Assembly: GCF_002198715.1 (NCBI RefSeq)
Contig: NZ_MWLK01000030.1
Span: 128,112-192,111 of the forward strand
Source of the DNA: Rhodomicrobium sp. R_RK_3
GTDB lineage: Bacteria > Pseudomonadota > Alphaproteobacteria > Rhizobiales > Rhodomicrobiaceae
Length of the DNA stretch: 64,000 bases
Direction of reading: 5' to 3'
Shown: piece by piece, positions 33,736 through 42,610 of the stretch
Numbering within the stretch: the first letter of the stretch is position 1
Layout of the letters: each line of letters begins with the position of its first letter
Program-made: the position numbers and the translations under genes
The notes under the pieces: generated by a model
Seen by the model: the letters and a program-made list of their open reading frames with translations, nothing else
Told to the model about the DNA's origin: nothing
Database searches by the model: none

Positions 33736-35298
33736 TTGGCATATTTACCGTCCAAGGAGACCGACCAATTCCTTCTGCTGACAGCGGTTTTCGAGGCCCT
33801 GCCCGACCCGATCTTCGTCAAGAACCTCGATCACCAATGGGTCTACGGAAACAGGCCGTTCAAGCAAATGGTCGGGGTCGAGGACGTCGTCGGCAAGTGC
33901 GACAAGGATTTTTATTCGCCCGAACAGGTCGCCATTTTCTGGGCGGAGGACGAGAAGGTCTTTCGCGGCGGGCACAGCCTGAACGAAGAACGGATCTCCG
34001 ACGAATTCTACGCCCTCACCAAGAAATCCCCCATCACGCTGCCGGACGGTTCGATCGGCCTCGTCGCGATCATCCTGGAGATCACCAACTATAAGCGGGT
34101 CGAGCGCATCGCGGAGCAGATCGCGGCCTCGAACGCCGCGAAGTCGCAATTCCTCGCCATGGTCAGCCACGAAATCCGCACCCCGCTCAACGGCATATTG
34201 GGCATGGCACAGGCGCTCAAGATGGAGGCCCTGACGCAGCCGCAGCGCGAGAAGATCGAGACCATCCTCGAAAGCGGCAAGACCTTGATGACGATCATCA
34301 GCGACGTGCTCGACATGTCCAAGATCGACGCGGGGAAGATCGAGTTCTCAGCCGTCGAATGCGATCTCCATCACATCATCCGGGGCGTCGTGCATCTGTT
34401 CCAGCCGCAGGTCGCCGCCCTTTCCATCGGACTGCACTGCCGGTTCGCGCCGGACACGCCACGGCTGTTGCTCTGCGATCCGGTCAGGGTCCGGCAATGC
34501 GTGGCCAACCTCGTATCGAACGCCGTCAAATTCACCGAAAGCGGCGATATCGAGGTCGTCGTCTCCTCACGCGACATCGGGGATTTCAAATATCTGATCT
34601 CGGTCGCCGTGTCGGATACGGGGATCGGCATCGACGCGGCGGCGCTCGCCACGCTGTTCTCCGAATTCACCCAGGCCGACGGGTCCACGACGCGCCGGTA
34701 TGGCGGCACCGGCCTCGGGCTTGCGATCACGCGACGGCTGGCGCGGCTGATGGGCGGCGATGTCACCGTGGCAAGCCAGCCGGGCGCCGGCTCGACCTTC
34801 ACCGTCTCGTTCCGGGCCTCGCGCTGCTCGGGCCACCGCGCCAGCATGGACGGCTTCGAGACTCACATTTTCGCGTTCGAGACCAGCCTTTCGGGCCTGC
34901 GGGTGCTGCTCGTCGACGACAACCGCATCAACCGGCAGGTCGGCCGCCTCATGCTGCAGCCCATCGACGTGACGGTGGTCGAAGCGGAGGACGGGCAGCA
35001 GGCCCTCGACCGCCTGGGGCGCGATATCATCGACCTCGTGCTGCTCGATGTGCACATGCCGGTCATGGACGGCCTGGAGACGCTTTTGAACATCCGCCGC
35101 AGCGGCGAGCCCTGGGCCGACGTCCCGATCATCGCGCTGACGGCGGACGCCATGTCCGGCGACCGGGAAAAGCTTCTGGCGCTCGGCATGGACGGCTATC
35201 TGGCCAAGCCCATCGACCGAACCGAGCTGATCGCCGAAATCCGCCTTGCCATGAAGCGCCGCGCCAGCGCGGCGGCCGCCAAATCGGCGGTGTTTTAG
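33736..35298 (+). CDS. PAS hybrid histidine kinase with C-terminal receiver
   Basis: This 520-residue soluble protein has PAS (about 14-125, [21 protein letters not shown]), HisKA with phospho-His in [19 protein letters not shown] (about 140-160), HATPase (about 240-360, [26 protein letters not shown]) and REC (about 390-505; phospho-Asp in [13 protein letters not shown]). The start is TTG 33736, with GGAGG five bases before it; GTG 33730 is possible but overlaps that site. No response-regulator gene is adjacent, so the REC may feed a phosphotransfer protein elsewhere. The ligand is unknown. Confidence 0.87.
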   Translation: MAYLPSKETDQFLLLTAVFEALPDPIFVKNLDHQWVYGNRPFKQMVGVEDVVGKCDKDFYSPEQVAIFWAEDEKVFRGGHSLNEERISDEFYALTKKSPITLPDGSIGLVAIILEITNYKRVERIAEQIAASNAAKSQFLAMVSHEIRTPLNGILGMAQALKMEALTQPQREKIETILESGKTLMTIISDVLDMSKIDAGKIEFSAVECDLHHIIRGVVHLFQPQVAALSIGLHCRFAPDTPRLLLCDPVRVRQCVANLVSNAVKFTESGDIEVVVSSRDIGDFKYLISVAVSDTGIGIDAAALATLFSEFTQADGSTTRRYGGTGLGLAITRRLARLMGGDVTVASQPGAGSTFTVSFRASRCSGHRASMDGFETHIFAFETSLSGLRVLLVDDNRINRQVGRLMLQPIDVTVVEAEDGQQALDRLGRDIIDLVLLDVHMPVMDGLETLLNIRRSGEPWADVPIIALTADAMSGDREKLLALGMDGYLAKPIDRTELIAEIRLAMKRRASAAAAKSAVF

Positions 35299-35393
35299 CC
35301 GCGGTCGCGTGATGGACGCGATCCGGGCGCCGAGCGGCAGCGTAGCCTCCTCTCCTGCGGCGGACCTTTGCCTATCGCCTGGACCTTCCCTCC

Positions 35394-35500
35394 CGTCGTC
35401 CCGGGCGGCCGCGAGGCCGAACCTGGACCCAATCCTTTATCCGCGAGCACTGCGGCAAGAGGCGAGGCGAGTGGGCCCGGCTCTTACGGCCGGGGCGACG
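35394..35500 (+). repeat. Dispersed palindromic repeat, copy 3
   Basis: This 107-base element runs CGTCGTCCCGGGCGGCC ... GGACCCAATCCTTTATCCGCGA ... GCACTGCGGCAAGAGGCGAGG ... GGCCGGGGCGACG, the same direction as the others. It stands between the hybrid kinase and the PAAR gene and is the left member of a pair that brackets the PAAR-CHAT module. The remaining gap, 35501-35869, shows no gene; it should hold the PAAR promoter. Confidence 0.75.
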
Positions 35501-35869
35501 GGGTGGATCGGCGGCGCACCATCTGCATTAGCGCCTTGAGGGCGCCTCCATGACCGCCGCCACGAGCTTGGTGTCCATCCTATTCGACAATGTCCAAGAG
35601 CTTCCCGTCCGCGACGCGGCAGACCCATCAACAGTCGTGATCATACTGCTTGCCGCTCTAGGTCATGACGCGGCCGCTGCAAGCTGGCTCAGTTGGTGTA
35701 GCGGCTTGCGAGCCTCAGTCACCCGCAAAACAGCTTGTGGGGCGCTCGAGCAACAGCCTTCAAACTGCCGGAATCCGGACCGATTTGTGACGCGCGCCGC
35801 AGCTTGGCGGCGTGGACGCGATCGGCTAGGATCGCGCCAAATCGGGGTAGGATATTGGGGAGTTTTGGA

Positions 35870-36217
35870 ATGCGGCATCAGATTTTGGCGGTCATCGTGG
35901 CGGCTTCCTTCGCCATGGGCACCGAGGCGCTCGCGCAGCAGGCCGAGCCGGAATCCGCGGCTCCGGGCGTGGTCGTCGAAGGCAGCCCGGACGTGTCCAT
36001 CGGCGATCTGCCGGCGGCGCGGAAGGATGACGCGACCGACCAGGCCACGACCGTCACTGAAGGCTCGGCGGATGTCTTCATCAACGGCAAGCCCGCCGCG
36101 ACGGTCGGCGATTTGACGGCTTGCGGTGGCAGCACCGTGACCGGCGCCTCCAATGTCTATATCAATGGCGAGCCCGCCGCGCGTGCCGGCGACCTGACCA
36201 CCGCCTGCCCGCAATAG
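35870..36217 (+). CDS. Exported PAAR-domain protein
   Basis: This 115-residue protein has a Sec signal peptide (MRHQILAVIVAASFAMG, cleavage near EALA/QQA). It then carries a PAAR-motif domain built of short repeats: DVSIGDLPAARKDDA, ADVFINGKPAATVGDLTACGG, NVYINGEPAARAGDLTT. PAAR proteins usually tip the type VI secretion spike and are not Sec-exported. No other T6SS gene lies in the window, so this is a stand-alone periplasmic or outer-surface version. ATG 35870 has GGGGAG 7 bases upstream. It lies 25 bases before the CHAT gene, with which it almost certainly forms an operon. Confidence 0.85.
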   Translation: MRHQILAVIVAASFAMGTEALAQQAEPESAAPGVVVEGSPDVSIGDLPAARKDDATDQATTVTEGSADVFINGKPAATVGDLTACGGSTVTGASNVYINGEPAARAGDLTTACPQ

Positions 36218-36242
36218 CCATGGGGGCGGGAGGCCCTCGGTC

Positions 36243-38804
36243 ATGAGCGCTGATCTCGCCCGCCATTGCCTGCGCTGTCTCTTGATGCTGCTTTGCCTCG
36301 CCGCCACCCGCGCGACCGGGGCGGCAGCGCTCGAGCCCTCCCCTGAACTCAAGGCGTCCAGGGCCAAGATGGAGGCGTTCTGGCGCGAGGAGGATTTCGA
36401 CCGGGCGCTCGAGGCGGCGGACAAGGTGCTCGCGCTGACGGCGGCGGAATTTGGCCGCGACGCGGAGCAGGTCGCCATCCAGGCCCAGTCGAACGGCCTG
36501 ATCGCCGAGGCCAAGGGCGATTTCGCCAAGGCGGAGCGATATCTCCGGCGGGCGCTGGCCATCGGCGAAAAGGTCTACGGCACCGACAGCGCCATCAACA
36601 TGGCGATCCTCGACCGGGTGGCGCGCGTCGTTCTGGCCGCCGGGCGCACCGCCGAGGCGCGGGCGCTCTACCAGCGCGAACTCAAGATCGGCCAGGACAC
36701 GCTCGGCGACCACGCCTTCACCGCATCCGCCCATTCCGGCCTTGGCGACGTCGCCCGCGCCGAAGGCGATTTCGCCGGTGCGCTGCCGCATTACCGCAAG
36801 GCGATCAAGCTGCTGGTCAGCCAGAAGGCCGAGGAAGCCGTCGTCAAGAACCTGTTCGAGAACGAGATCAAGCGGAACCGGGAGATCTTCATCGGCCTGT
36901 CGCGGGCGGCCTTTGCGCTGCACGGCCAGCCGGGCGCCAATCCCGCCGCGCTGATCGAGGAAAGCTTCGCCGCCGGCCAGTCGGCCTGGTCGACGGCTGC
37001 TGCGGCGGCGCTGGCCAAGATGACGGCCCGGCTGAAGGCCAATGACACCGAGATGGGCCGCGCCATCCGCCAGATGCAGGCGCTGTCCGACCGCGCTTTG
37101 GCGCTCAGCGAGGAAGATCAAAAGGGGCTCGCGGCCTGGAGCGACGTGCAGCGCGCCGACCGCACCTATAGCGAATTGCTCGAGCAGTTCCGCGCAATGA
37201 GCATCGAGCAGGGCCGGATCAACGCGCCTTTCGCCAAACGCCAGCGCGAACTCGTCGCCCGGATGCAGGAGGGCCTGGAGCGCTGCCCGCCCGGGGAGAA
37301 GAAGCCGGGCTGCGAGGGGAGCGACAAGGAGCGCGAGGCGATCGGCAAGGAATTGTCCGCCCTGTCCGCCGAGACCTCCAAGGGCACCGGCGACATGATG
37401 AAGCTGTATCAGCGCATGAATGCCGCCGAGCAGGCGCTTCCCGGTTACGCCGAGCACACGGCGCGGCGCAAAGCCTTGCTGGACGAGGCGCAGGCGCTGA
37501 ATGCCGAAGTGTCGAAGCAGCGCGCCGCCGTGGTCGCCGCCTTCCCGCAATTCCTGTCGCTGAGCGAGCCGGCGCCGCTGACCATCGCCGAAACGCAAGG
37601 GCTGCTGCGCGATGACGAGGCGCTGGTCTCGATCCTGGTCGGCGCCGGCAAGACCTTCGTCTGGGCGGTGAGCAAGGAGCGCGCCGAATGGGCGGAAGTA
37701 TCGGTCGGCGAAAAGGTGCTCGCCGAGCATGTCGCCGCGCTGCGGCTCGGCCTCGATCCGCTGGCGCCGGGCGTGTCGGACAGCGTCGCGACCACGGCGG
37801 AGGGCAGCTTCGACATGCTGCGCGCCTATGTCGTCTACAAATTGCTGCTGGACCCGTTCAAGGCGCTGCTGGCCGGCAAACAGCATCTGCTGCTGGTGCC
37901 GACCGGGGCGCTGACCAGCCTGCCGTTCCAGGTGTTGCTGACCGACCCGCCGCGCTCCGGCGCCCGTCCGGGCGAGGCATTCGCCGAGGCGAACTGGCTG
38001 ATCCGCCGCCACGCGCTGAGCGTTTTGCCGACGGTGGAGTCGCTGCGCTCGCTGCGCCAGTTCGCGGCCGAAGGCACGGCGGTGAAGCCGTTTTTCGGTC
38101 TCGGCGATCCGGTGCTGCTCGGCCCCTCCGGCGGCCAGCGCCAACGCGCGGCCGTTCAGCCCGACCAGTTCTACCGCAATGGCGTCGCCGATCTCCGCGC
38201 CCTTAGCCAATTGATGCCGCTGCCCGACACGGCCAAGGAACTCGAGGCGATCGCCAAGATCCTCGGCGCGCCGCGCGATGCCGTCGCCCTGCGCGAGGCC
38301 GCGACCGAGACCCGGCTGAAATCGATGCGGCTGAAGGATTACCGCATTCTGCAATTCGCCACGCACGGGCTGGTGGCGGGCGATCTCAGCGGCCTTGCCG
38401 AACCGGCGCTGGTGCTGACCCCGCCTGCCAATCCGACGCCGGAAGATGACGGGCTGCTGACCGCGTCGGAGATCGTCGGTCTCGATCTCGATGCCGATTG
38501 GGTGGTGCTGTCGGCCTGCAACACGGCGTCGGGCGAGACGGTAGGGGCGGAGGCGCTGTCAGGTCTGGCGCGCGCCTTCTTCTTCGCGGGCGCGCGGGCG
38601 ATCCTGGTGTCGCACTGGTCGGTCTATTCGGATGCGGCGGTGCAACTCACCACGCGCACCTTCCGCAACCTCGCCGCCAAGCCCGGCACCGGCCGCGCCG
38701 AGGCCTTCCGGCAGTCCATGCTGAGCCTGATCGCCGAGGGCCGCCCGCCCTCCTATTGGGCGCCCTTCGTGGTCGTCGGCGAAGGCGGCCGGCCAGTTCA
38801 CTAG
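36243..38804 (+). CDS. Exported TPR-CHAT (caspase-fold) protein
   Basis: This 853-residue protein has an N-terminal signal peptide (LLMLLCLAATRATGAAA), TPR-like helical repeats (about 35-190; GDFAKAERYLRRALAI, GRTAEARALYQREL), a long helical, possibly coiled-coil middle (about 220-440), and a C-terminal CHAT domain (about 500-850). The catalytic dyad is intact: H708 (FATHGLVAG) and C759 (LSACNTASGE), followed by VSHWSVYSDAA and the usual YWAPFVVVG end. CHAT domains are caspase-like (separase-related) peptidases. A secretion signal on such a protein implies action outside the cytoplasm. GGGAGG precedes ATG 36243 by about 9 bases. The preceding PAAR gene is its operon partner. Confidence 0.88.
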   Translation: MSADLARHCLRCLLMLLCLAATRATGAAALEPSPELKASRAKMEAFWREEDFDRALEAADKVLALTAAEFGRDAEQVAIQAQSNGLIAEAKGDFAKAERYLRRALAIGEKVYGTDSAINMAILDRVARVVLAAGRTAEARALYQRELKIGQDTLGDHAFTASAHSGLGDVARAEGDFAGALPHYRKAIKLLVSQKAEEAVVKNLFENEIKRNREIFIGLSRAAFALHGQPGANPAALIEESFAAGQSAWSTAAAAALAKMTARLKANDTEMGRAIRQMQALSDRALALSEEDQKGLAAWSDVQRADRTYSELLEQFRAMSIEQGRINAPFAKRQRELVARMQEGLERCPPGEKKPGCEGSDKEREAIGKELSALSAETSKGTGDMMKLYQRMNAAEQALPGYAEHTARRKALLDEAQALNAEVSKQRAAVVAAFPQFLSLSEPAPLTIAETQGLLRDDEALVSILVGAGKTFVWAVSKERAEWAEVSVGEKVLAEHVAALRLGLDPLAPGVSDSVATTAEGSFDMLRAYVVYKLLLDPFKALLAGKQHLLLVPTGALTSLPFQVLLTDPPRSGARPGEAFAEANWLIRRHALSVLPTVESLRSLRQFAAEGTAVKPFFGLGDPVLLGPSGGQRQRAAVQPDQFYRNGVADLRALSQLMPLPDTAKELEAIAKILGAPRDAVALREAATETRLKSMRLKDYRILQFATHGLVAGDLSGLAEPALVLTPPANPTPEDDGLLTASEIVGLDLDADWVVLSACNTASGETVGAEALSGLARAFFFAGARAILVSHWSVYSDAAVQLTTRTFRNLAAKPGTGRAEAFRQSMLSLIAEGRPPSYWAPFVVVGEGGRPVH

Positions 38805-38825
38805 TGGCTCGTTTCCATCTTTTCT

Positions 38826-38937
38826 CGTCGTCCCGGACACCGCGAAGCGGTGAGCCGGGACCCATTGGCCGATCCGCGGGCGCTGCGACAGAGGAGAGGC
38901 GAGGCGGGGCGGCCCCGGCCCTTGGGCCGGGGCGACG
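38826..38937 (+). repeat. Dispersed palindromic repeat, copy 4
   Basis: This 112-base element, 21 bases after the CHAT stop, has the CGTCGTCCCGGACACCGCGA start, GAGCCGGGACCCATTGGCC, GATCCGCGGGCGCTGCGACA and GGGCCGGGGCGACG end. It lies in the same orientation as copy 3 and with it flanks the PAAR-CHAT pair as a direct repeat about 3.4 kb apart. The rest of 38938-39081 has no evident gene. Confidence 0.75.
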
Positions 38938-39081
38938 ATGTGTGAGATCCGGTGATGCCGCGAAGACTCACACGAAGCGTAAATTTTCTCCCGCAGGCGA
39001 AAAATTCGAAGTCATCCCCGTGTCCAATGGACGCGAATCTGCCATCGTTAAAAAACTGTCAATAACTCAAGAGCTGACAAG

Positions 39082-39378
39082 ATGGGCAGAAGCTTTGATC
39101 GTGGTGGACAGAATCGCAAGGAGCGGGAACGCGGCAAGCGCCGCAGCTTCCGTCAGAACGAGCGCGACCGCGAGGCGCGCGATGCCGTGATGCTTGCAAA
39201 GCGTACCGCGGCCATGGTTGCGATGGCCGGTAACCGGGCACCGCGCGTCGCGGCGGCCGCCGCCACCGTGTCGAACGTCCGCGACATGCCGGTGCACACG
39301 CCGGCCGCCATCAATCAGCCGGCGCAGCGGCCGGGATTCTTCGCCGCCATCGGCCGCCTGTTCAAAAAATCCGCGTGA
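39082..39378 (+). CDS. Small basic hypothetical protein
   Basis: This 98-residue protein is rich in Arg/Lys in its first third (GRSFDRGGQNRKERERGKRRSF) and Ala-rich in the middle, ending GFFAAIGRLFKKSA. It has no recognised domain or membrane segment; the basic head suggests nucleic-acid or surface binding. The ATG is preceded by a purine run (CAAGAGCTGACAAG). It is isolated between the repeat and the aldo/keto reductase. I am only moderately sure it is expressed; the opposite strand also has an open frame here. Confidence 0.5.
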   Translation: MGRSFDRGGQNRKERERGKRRSFRQNERDREARDAVMLAKRTAAMVAMAGNRAPRVAAAAATVSNVRDMPVHTPAAINQPAQRPGFFAAIGRLFKKSA

Positions 39379-39635
39379 ACTGCGTGCGAGGCGTTCGGGC
39401 CGCGGCCCCATGCCTCGCGACCCCCGTCGAAGCGCCAGGTGCGCCGGTGTGATCGCCGAAGCGGACGCCATAGCTCAGAAACTCCCCCAACAGACCGAAC
39501 ATCGAGTCCCGCGCCGACCACGCGCGAGGGTTCGCCCCGGCGCGGTCCACATGCGGATGTGGGCTTACCGGGGGAACGAAGCGCGCCTATCCTGATTGCC
39601 ATGGGTAGAAGGTCCGCGCAGGACCGGAGGAGGCG

Positions 39636-40559
39636 ATGATGGACGCGACGCGGCGAGAAATTTTGCAAGGGGTGCTGGCGGCCGGAACCGTCGCCGCGCT
39701 GGGCGTTGGCAAGGCCCGGGCGCAGGGCGCAGCGCTGCTGACCAGGCCGATCCCGTCCACCGGCGAAAATCTGCCCGTCGTCGGGCTCGGGAGCTGGATC
39801 ACCTTCAATGTCGGCAATGACACCCCAGCGCAGGACGCTTGCGCGGCGGTGATGGCGGCCTTCTTCGAGGCCGGCGGCCGGCTGATCGATTCCTCGCCGA
39901 TGTACAGCTCCTCGCAGCCGACGATCGGCTATGGGCTGAAAAAGCTCGGCTACCCGAAGCCGCTGTTTGCGGCGGAGAAGGTCTGGACCTCCGACGGCGC
40001 CGCCGGCCCGGGGCAGATCGAGCAGTCGCGCCAATATTGGGGCGTGCCGCGCTTCGACCTGATGCAGGTTCACAATCTGCGCTCCTGGGAGGAGCATCTG
40101 GAGACGCTGTTCGCCATGAAGGCCGATGGCAGGCTGCGCTATGTCGGAATCACCACCTCGGAAGGGCGCCGTCATCGCGACATAGAGCGCATCATGGCGA
40201 GCCAGCCCATCGATTTCGTCCAGCTCACCTATAATGTGCTCGACCGCGAAGCCGAAGCCCGCATCCTGCCGCTCGCCCGCGAACGCCGCATCGGCGTCAT
40301 CGTCAACCGCCCGTTCCGCCAGGGCGACCTGATCGCCCAACTCGGCAAGCACGAGCTGCCGGAATGGGCGGCGGAAACGGGCGCGTCGAGCTGGGCGCAA
40401 TTCCTGCTGAAATTCATCGTCTCGCATCCCGCCGTCACCTGCGCCATTCCCGCCACCAGCCGCATCGAGCATGTGCGCGAGAACATGGCCGCCGCGACCG
40501 GCGTGCTGCCGGACGAGGCCCTGCGCACCCGCATGGCCAGCCATGTCGAGCAGCTTTGA
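39636..40559 (+). CDS. Aldo/keto reductase with twin-arginine leader
   Basis: This 307-residue protein begins with a twin-arginine-type leader (TRREILQGVLAAGTVAALGVG then ARAQG, cleavage near residue 30) and an aldo/keto reductase barrel with the full catalytic tetrad D85, Y90, K115 and H146 (LIDSSPMY, AAEKVW, MQVHNL). AKRs use NADPH, which is not expected in the periplasm; Tat export of a folded, cofactor-loaded enzyme, or membrane tethering, would reconcile this. ATG 39636 or 39639 follows GGAGGAGG. The stop overlaps the next gene (TGATG), so the two are coupled. The substrate is unknown. Confidence 0.85.
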   Translation: MMDATRREILQGVLAAGTVAALGVGKARAQGAALLTRPIPSTGENLPVVGLGSWITFNVGNDTPAQDACAAVMAAFFEAGGRLIDSSPMYSSSQPTIGYGLKKLGYPKPLFAAEKVWTSDGAAGPGQIEQSRQYWGVPRFDLMQVHNLRSWEEHLETLFAMKADGRLRYVGITTSEGRRHRDIERIMASQPIDFVQLTYNVLDREAEARILPLARERRIGVIVNRPFRQGDLIAQLGKHELPEWAAETGASSWAQFLLKFIVSHPAVTCAIPATSRIEHVRENMAAATGVLPDEALRTRMASHVEQL

Positions 40560-41248
40560 TGCCGGATTGGTGGAGCTACGGCCTTTCCGATTTCCTGCTG
40601 TTTTCGCCGCGCGTCTATTACCGGCTGTTCGAGCTGCTGAACGAGGCGCTATGGCCCGCGCAACTGCTCACAATCGGCGCGGGCATCGCGCTGCTGTACC
40701 GCATGGCGCGGCCGGGGCCGGGCGGCGTGCGGCTGACGGCGGTCGTGCTGGGCGCGCTCTGGATCTGGATCGCGGGCGCGTTCTTCTGGGACCGCTATGC
40801 GACGATCAACTGGTCGGCGGCGTATATGGCGCCGGGTTTCGTGCTGCAGGGCATGCTGCTGATCGGGGCCGGGGTGATGGCCGGGCAGGCGGCGAACGAG
40901 CGGCCGCGCGGCGCAGGCGGGATCGCGGCGCTGGTGCTGTTCGGGGCGGCGGTGCTGCTGTATCCGTGGCTCGCGCCGCTGCTGGGGCGGTCGTGGCAGG
41001 CGGCGGAAATCTTCGGCATCGCGCCCGACCCGACCGCGATCGCGACGCTGGCCTTCCTCGCGCTGCTGTCGGGCCGGCGCCGCTGGCTGTTGATGGCGTT
41101 GCCGCTCTTGTGGTGCGCCATCTCGGCGGCGACGCTCTGGACGATGGGCAGCGCCGAGTTCCTGGTCCCGCTCGGCGGGGCGCTCGCCGCGGTCGCCATC
41201 GCCGTGGGACGGTCGGGCGCAGGGTCAGATGAGAGCGGGATGAGGTAG
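40559..41248 (+). CDS. DUF6064 family membrane protein
   Basis: This 229-residue protein has about seven membrane helices and the N-terminal DUF6064 motif (SDFLLFSPRVYYRLFELLNEALWPAQL). The function of the family is unknown. The start ATG at 40559 overlaps the aldo/keto reductase TGA by one base, so translation is coupled and the two proteins may work together at the membrane. The end (SGAGSDESGMR) is a short hydrophilic tail. Confidence 0.82.
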   Translation: MPDWWSYGLSDFLLFSPRVYYRLFELLNEALWPAQLLTIGAGIALLYRMARPGPGGVRLTAVVLGALWIWIAGAFFWDRYATINWSAAYMAPGFVLQGMLLIGAGVMAGQAANERPRGAGGIAALVLFGAAVLLYPWLAPLLGRSWQAAEIFGIAPDPTAIATLAFLALLSGRRRWLLMALPLLWCAISAATLWTMGSAEFLVPLGGALAAVAIAVGRSGAGSDESGMR

Positions 41249-41404
41249 GCCCGCTCCAACCCTGTTCATGACTTTGGACCGATTCAATCCAAATCACCCT
41301 GATCTAAACGGTCGCAACTCACGCGGGTCAAACAAGCTGCGTCCGACTGTCCCTCCTGGAGATGGCAAGGCTGCAATCGGTTGGTGTGCCGAGACGCATC
41401 GGCC

Positions 41405-42427
41405 TCACTGAAAGATCTCGCTGAACTTCTTCTTGATGCTGCTCGACTGTTTCTCGATCAGCTTGTAGTCGACCGGGATCGTCTTCAGGCTCGCCAGATC
41501 CGGGCTGCCGGCGGGCGGGGGGACGTCGGTGCGCGCGGCATAGCCGCCTTCCTCGGGGAAAATCTTCTGCACCTCGGGGCTGATCATGAAGGCCGCGAAC
41601 AGCTTGGCCGCATTCGGGTTCGGCGAGCCCTTCACGACGCCGGTCGGCGAGGGGATCACGAATGTGCCCTCGGTCGGGTAAACCGTCGCGATGGCATGGC
41701 CGTCCTTCCTGTCGTCGGCGGCATAGCTGTCGAGGGCGCCGGCGGCGATCAGCCGCTCGCCGCGCTTGAGATTATCGGAGACCTGCTGGTTGCCCTGGAC
41801 GATCATCATATCATTGGCGCGCAGCTTTTCGTAAAAGCCCCAGCCCAGCTTCTGCGCCAGGATGCCGACCACCGAAAGCTGCAGCGAGGTGAAGGACGGG
41901 TCGGTCGTCACCAGCATGCCCTTATATTTCGGGTCGGTGAGATCGGACCAGGTTTTCGGGCGATCCGCCTCGGCGACTTTGTCGGTGCGCACGAAAATGG
42001 TCATCATGTTGAGGCGCTGGGCGATGAAATAGCCGTCCGCGTTCTTCGCCTCGTCGGGGATCTTGTCGAAACCTTCCGGCTTGAAGGCGACGAACACGCC
42101 CTTCTCGGCAAGCTGGCCGGAAGCGGCGGGGTCGGAGGTGGTCAGCACGTCGGCGGCGATGTGCTTGGCGTCATGCTCCTGCATGAAGCGGCGCAGGATC
42201 GCCGTGCCGCCCGAGCGGAACATCTCGACCTTGATGCCGGTCCGCTCCTCGAACAGCTTGGCGATGCGGTTGGCCGTCTCGATCGGCGTTGAGGTGTACC
42301 AGGAGACCTTGCCCTCCGCCTTGGCGGCGGCGAGGTCGGTGGCGTCGGCCGCCCGGGCCGGACCGGTCGCGGCGGCGACGCCAAGCGCCGCCAGCCCCAG
42401 CACGAATGCACGCTTTGAAACCCACAT
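41405..42427 (-). CDS. ABC transporter substrate-binding protein (ferric-type, family 1/AfuA-like)
   Basis: This 340-residue protein has a signal peptide (KRAFVLGLAALGVAAATGPARA/ADA) and a two-lobed periplasmic binding fold of the iron(III)/spermidine-putrescine type (VSWYTSTPIETANRIAKLFEERTGI, AADVLTTSD, PKTWSDLTDPKYKGML). Although related to ferric-binding proteins, the operon context of catabolic enzymes argues that it may bind an organic molecule. It is the last gene of the minus-strand operon, separated from the hydrolase gene by 183 bases containing two hairpins. Confidence 0.87.
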   Translation of the reverse strand: MWVSKRAFVLGLAALGVAAATGPARAADATDLAAAKAEGKVSWYTSTPIETANRIAKLFEERTGIKVEMFRSGGTAILRRFMQEHDAKHIAADVLTTSDPAASGQLAEKGVFVAFKPEGFDKIPDEAKNADGYFIAQRLNMMTIFVRTDKVAEADRPKTWSDLTDPKYKGMLVTTDPSFTSLQLSVVGILAQKLGWGFYEKLRANDMMIVQGNQQVSDNLKRGERLIAAGALDSYAADDRKDGHAIATVYPTEGTFVIPSPTGVVKGSPNPNAAKLFAAFMISPEVQKIFPEEGGYAARTDVPPPAGSPDLASLKTIPVDYKLIEKQSSSIKKKFSEIFQ

Positions 42428-42490
42428 GATGCGTCTACTCCCTTGATCCGCGCGCTTTTTCGCCGCTGGTTTCTTGTGTCGTCGCTTTGG

Positions 42491-42596
42491 TCATCCCCGC
42501 GAAAGCGGGGATCCTCTAATCACGGCGTTTGTCGTAGTTCCTTTGCCTGTAATGCCAATTCTGCGGCGTACTGGATCCCCGCTTTCGCGGGGATGA
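42491..42596. repeat. Pair of inverted palindromes (CATCCCCGC-GAAA-GCGGGGATCC type)
   Basis: TCATCCCCGCGAAAGCGGGGATCC (42491-42514, shown here in full only in part: stem ATCCCCGC/GCGGGGAT) is repeated in inverse orientation at 42573-42596. Each unit is itself a hairpin and the two can pair with each other. It lies between the alpha/beta hydrolase and the substrate-binding protein genes, both on the minus strand, and could set different mRNA levels for the binding protein. Confidence 0.75.
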
Positions 42597-42610
42597 CAAA
42601 GAGGTTGCTT

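Noticed and set aside
42491-42596. The inverted hairpins considered as ends of an insertion sequence or MITE carrying a gene
   Set aside because: Only about 60 bases lie between them, with no coding frame and no target-site duplication seen.
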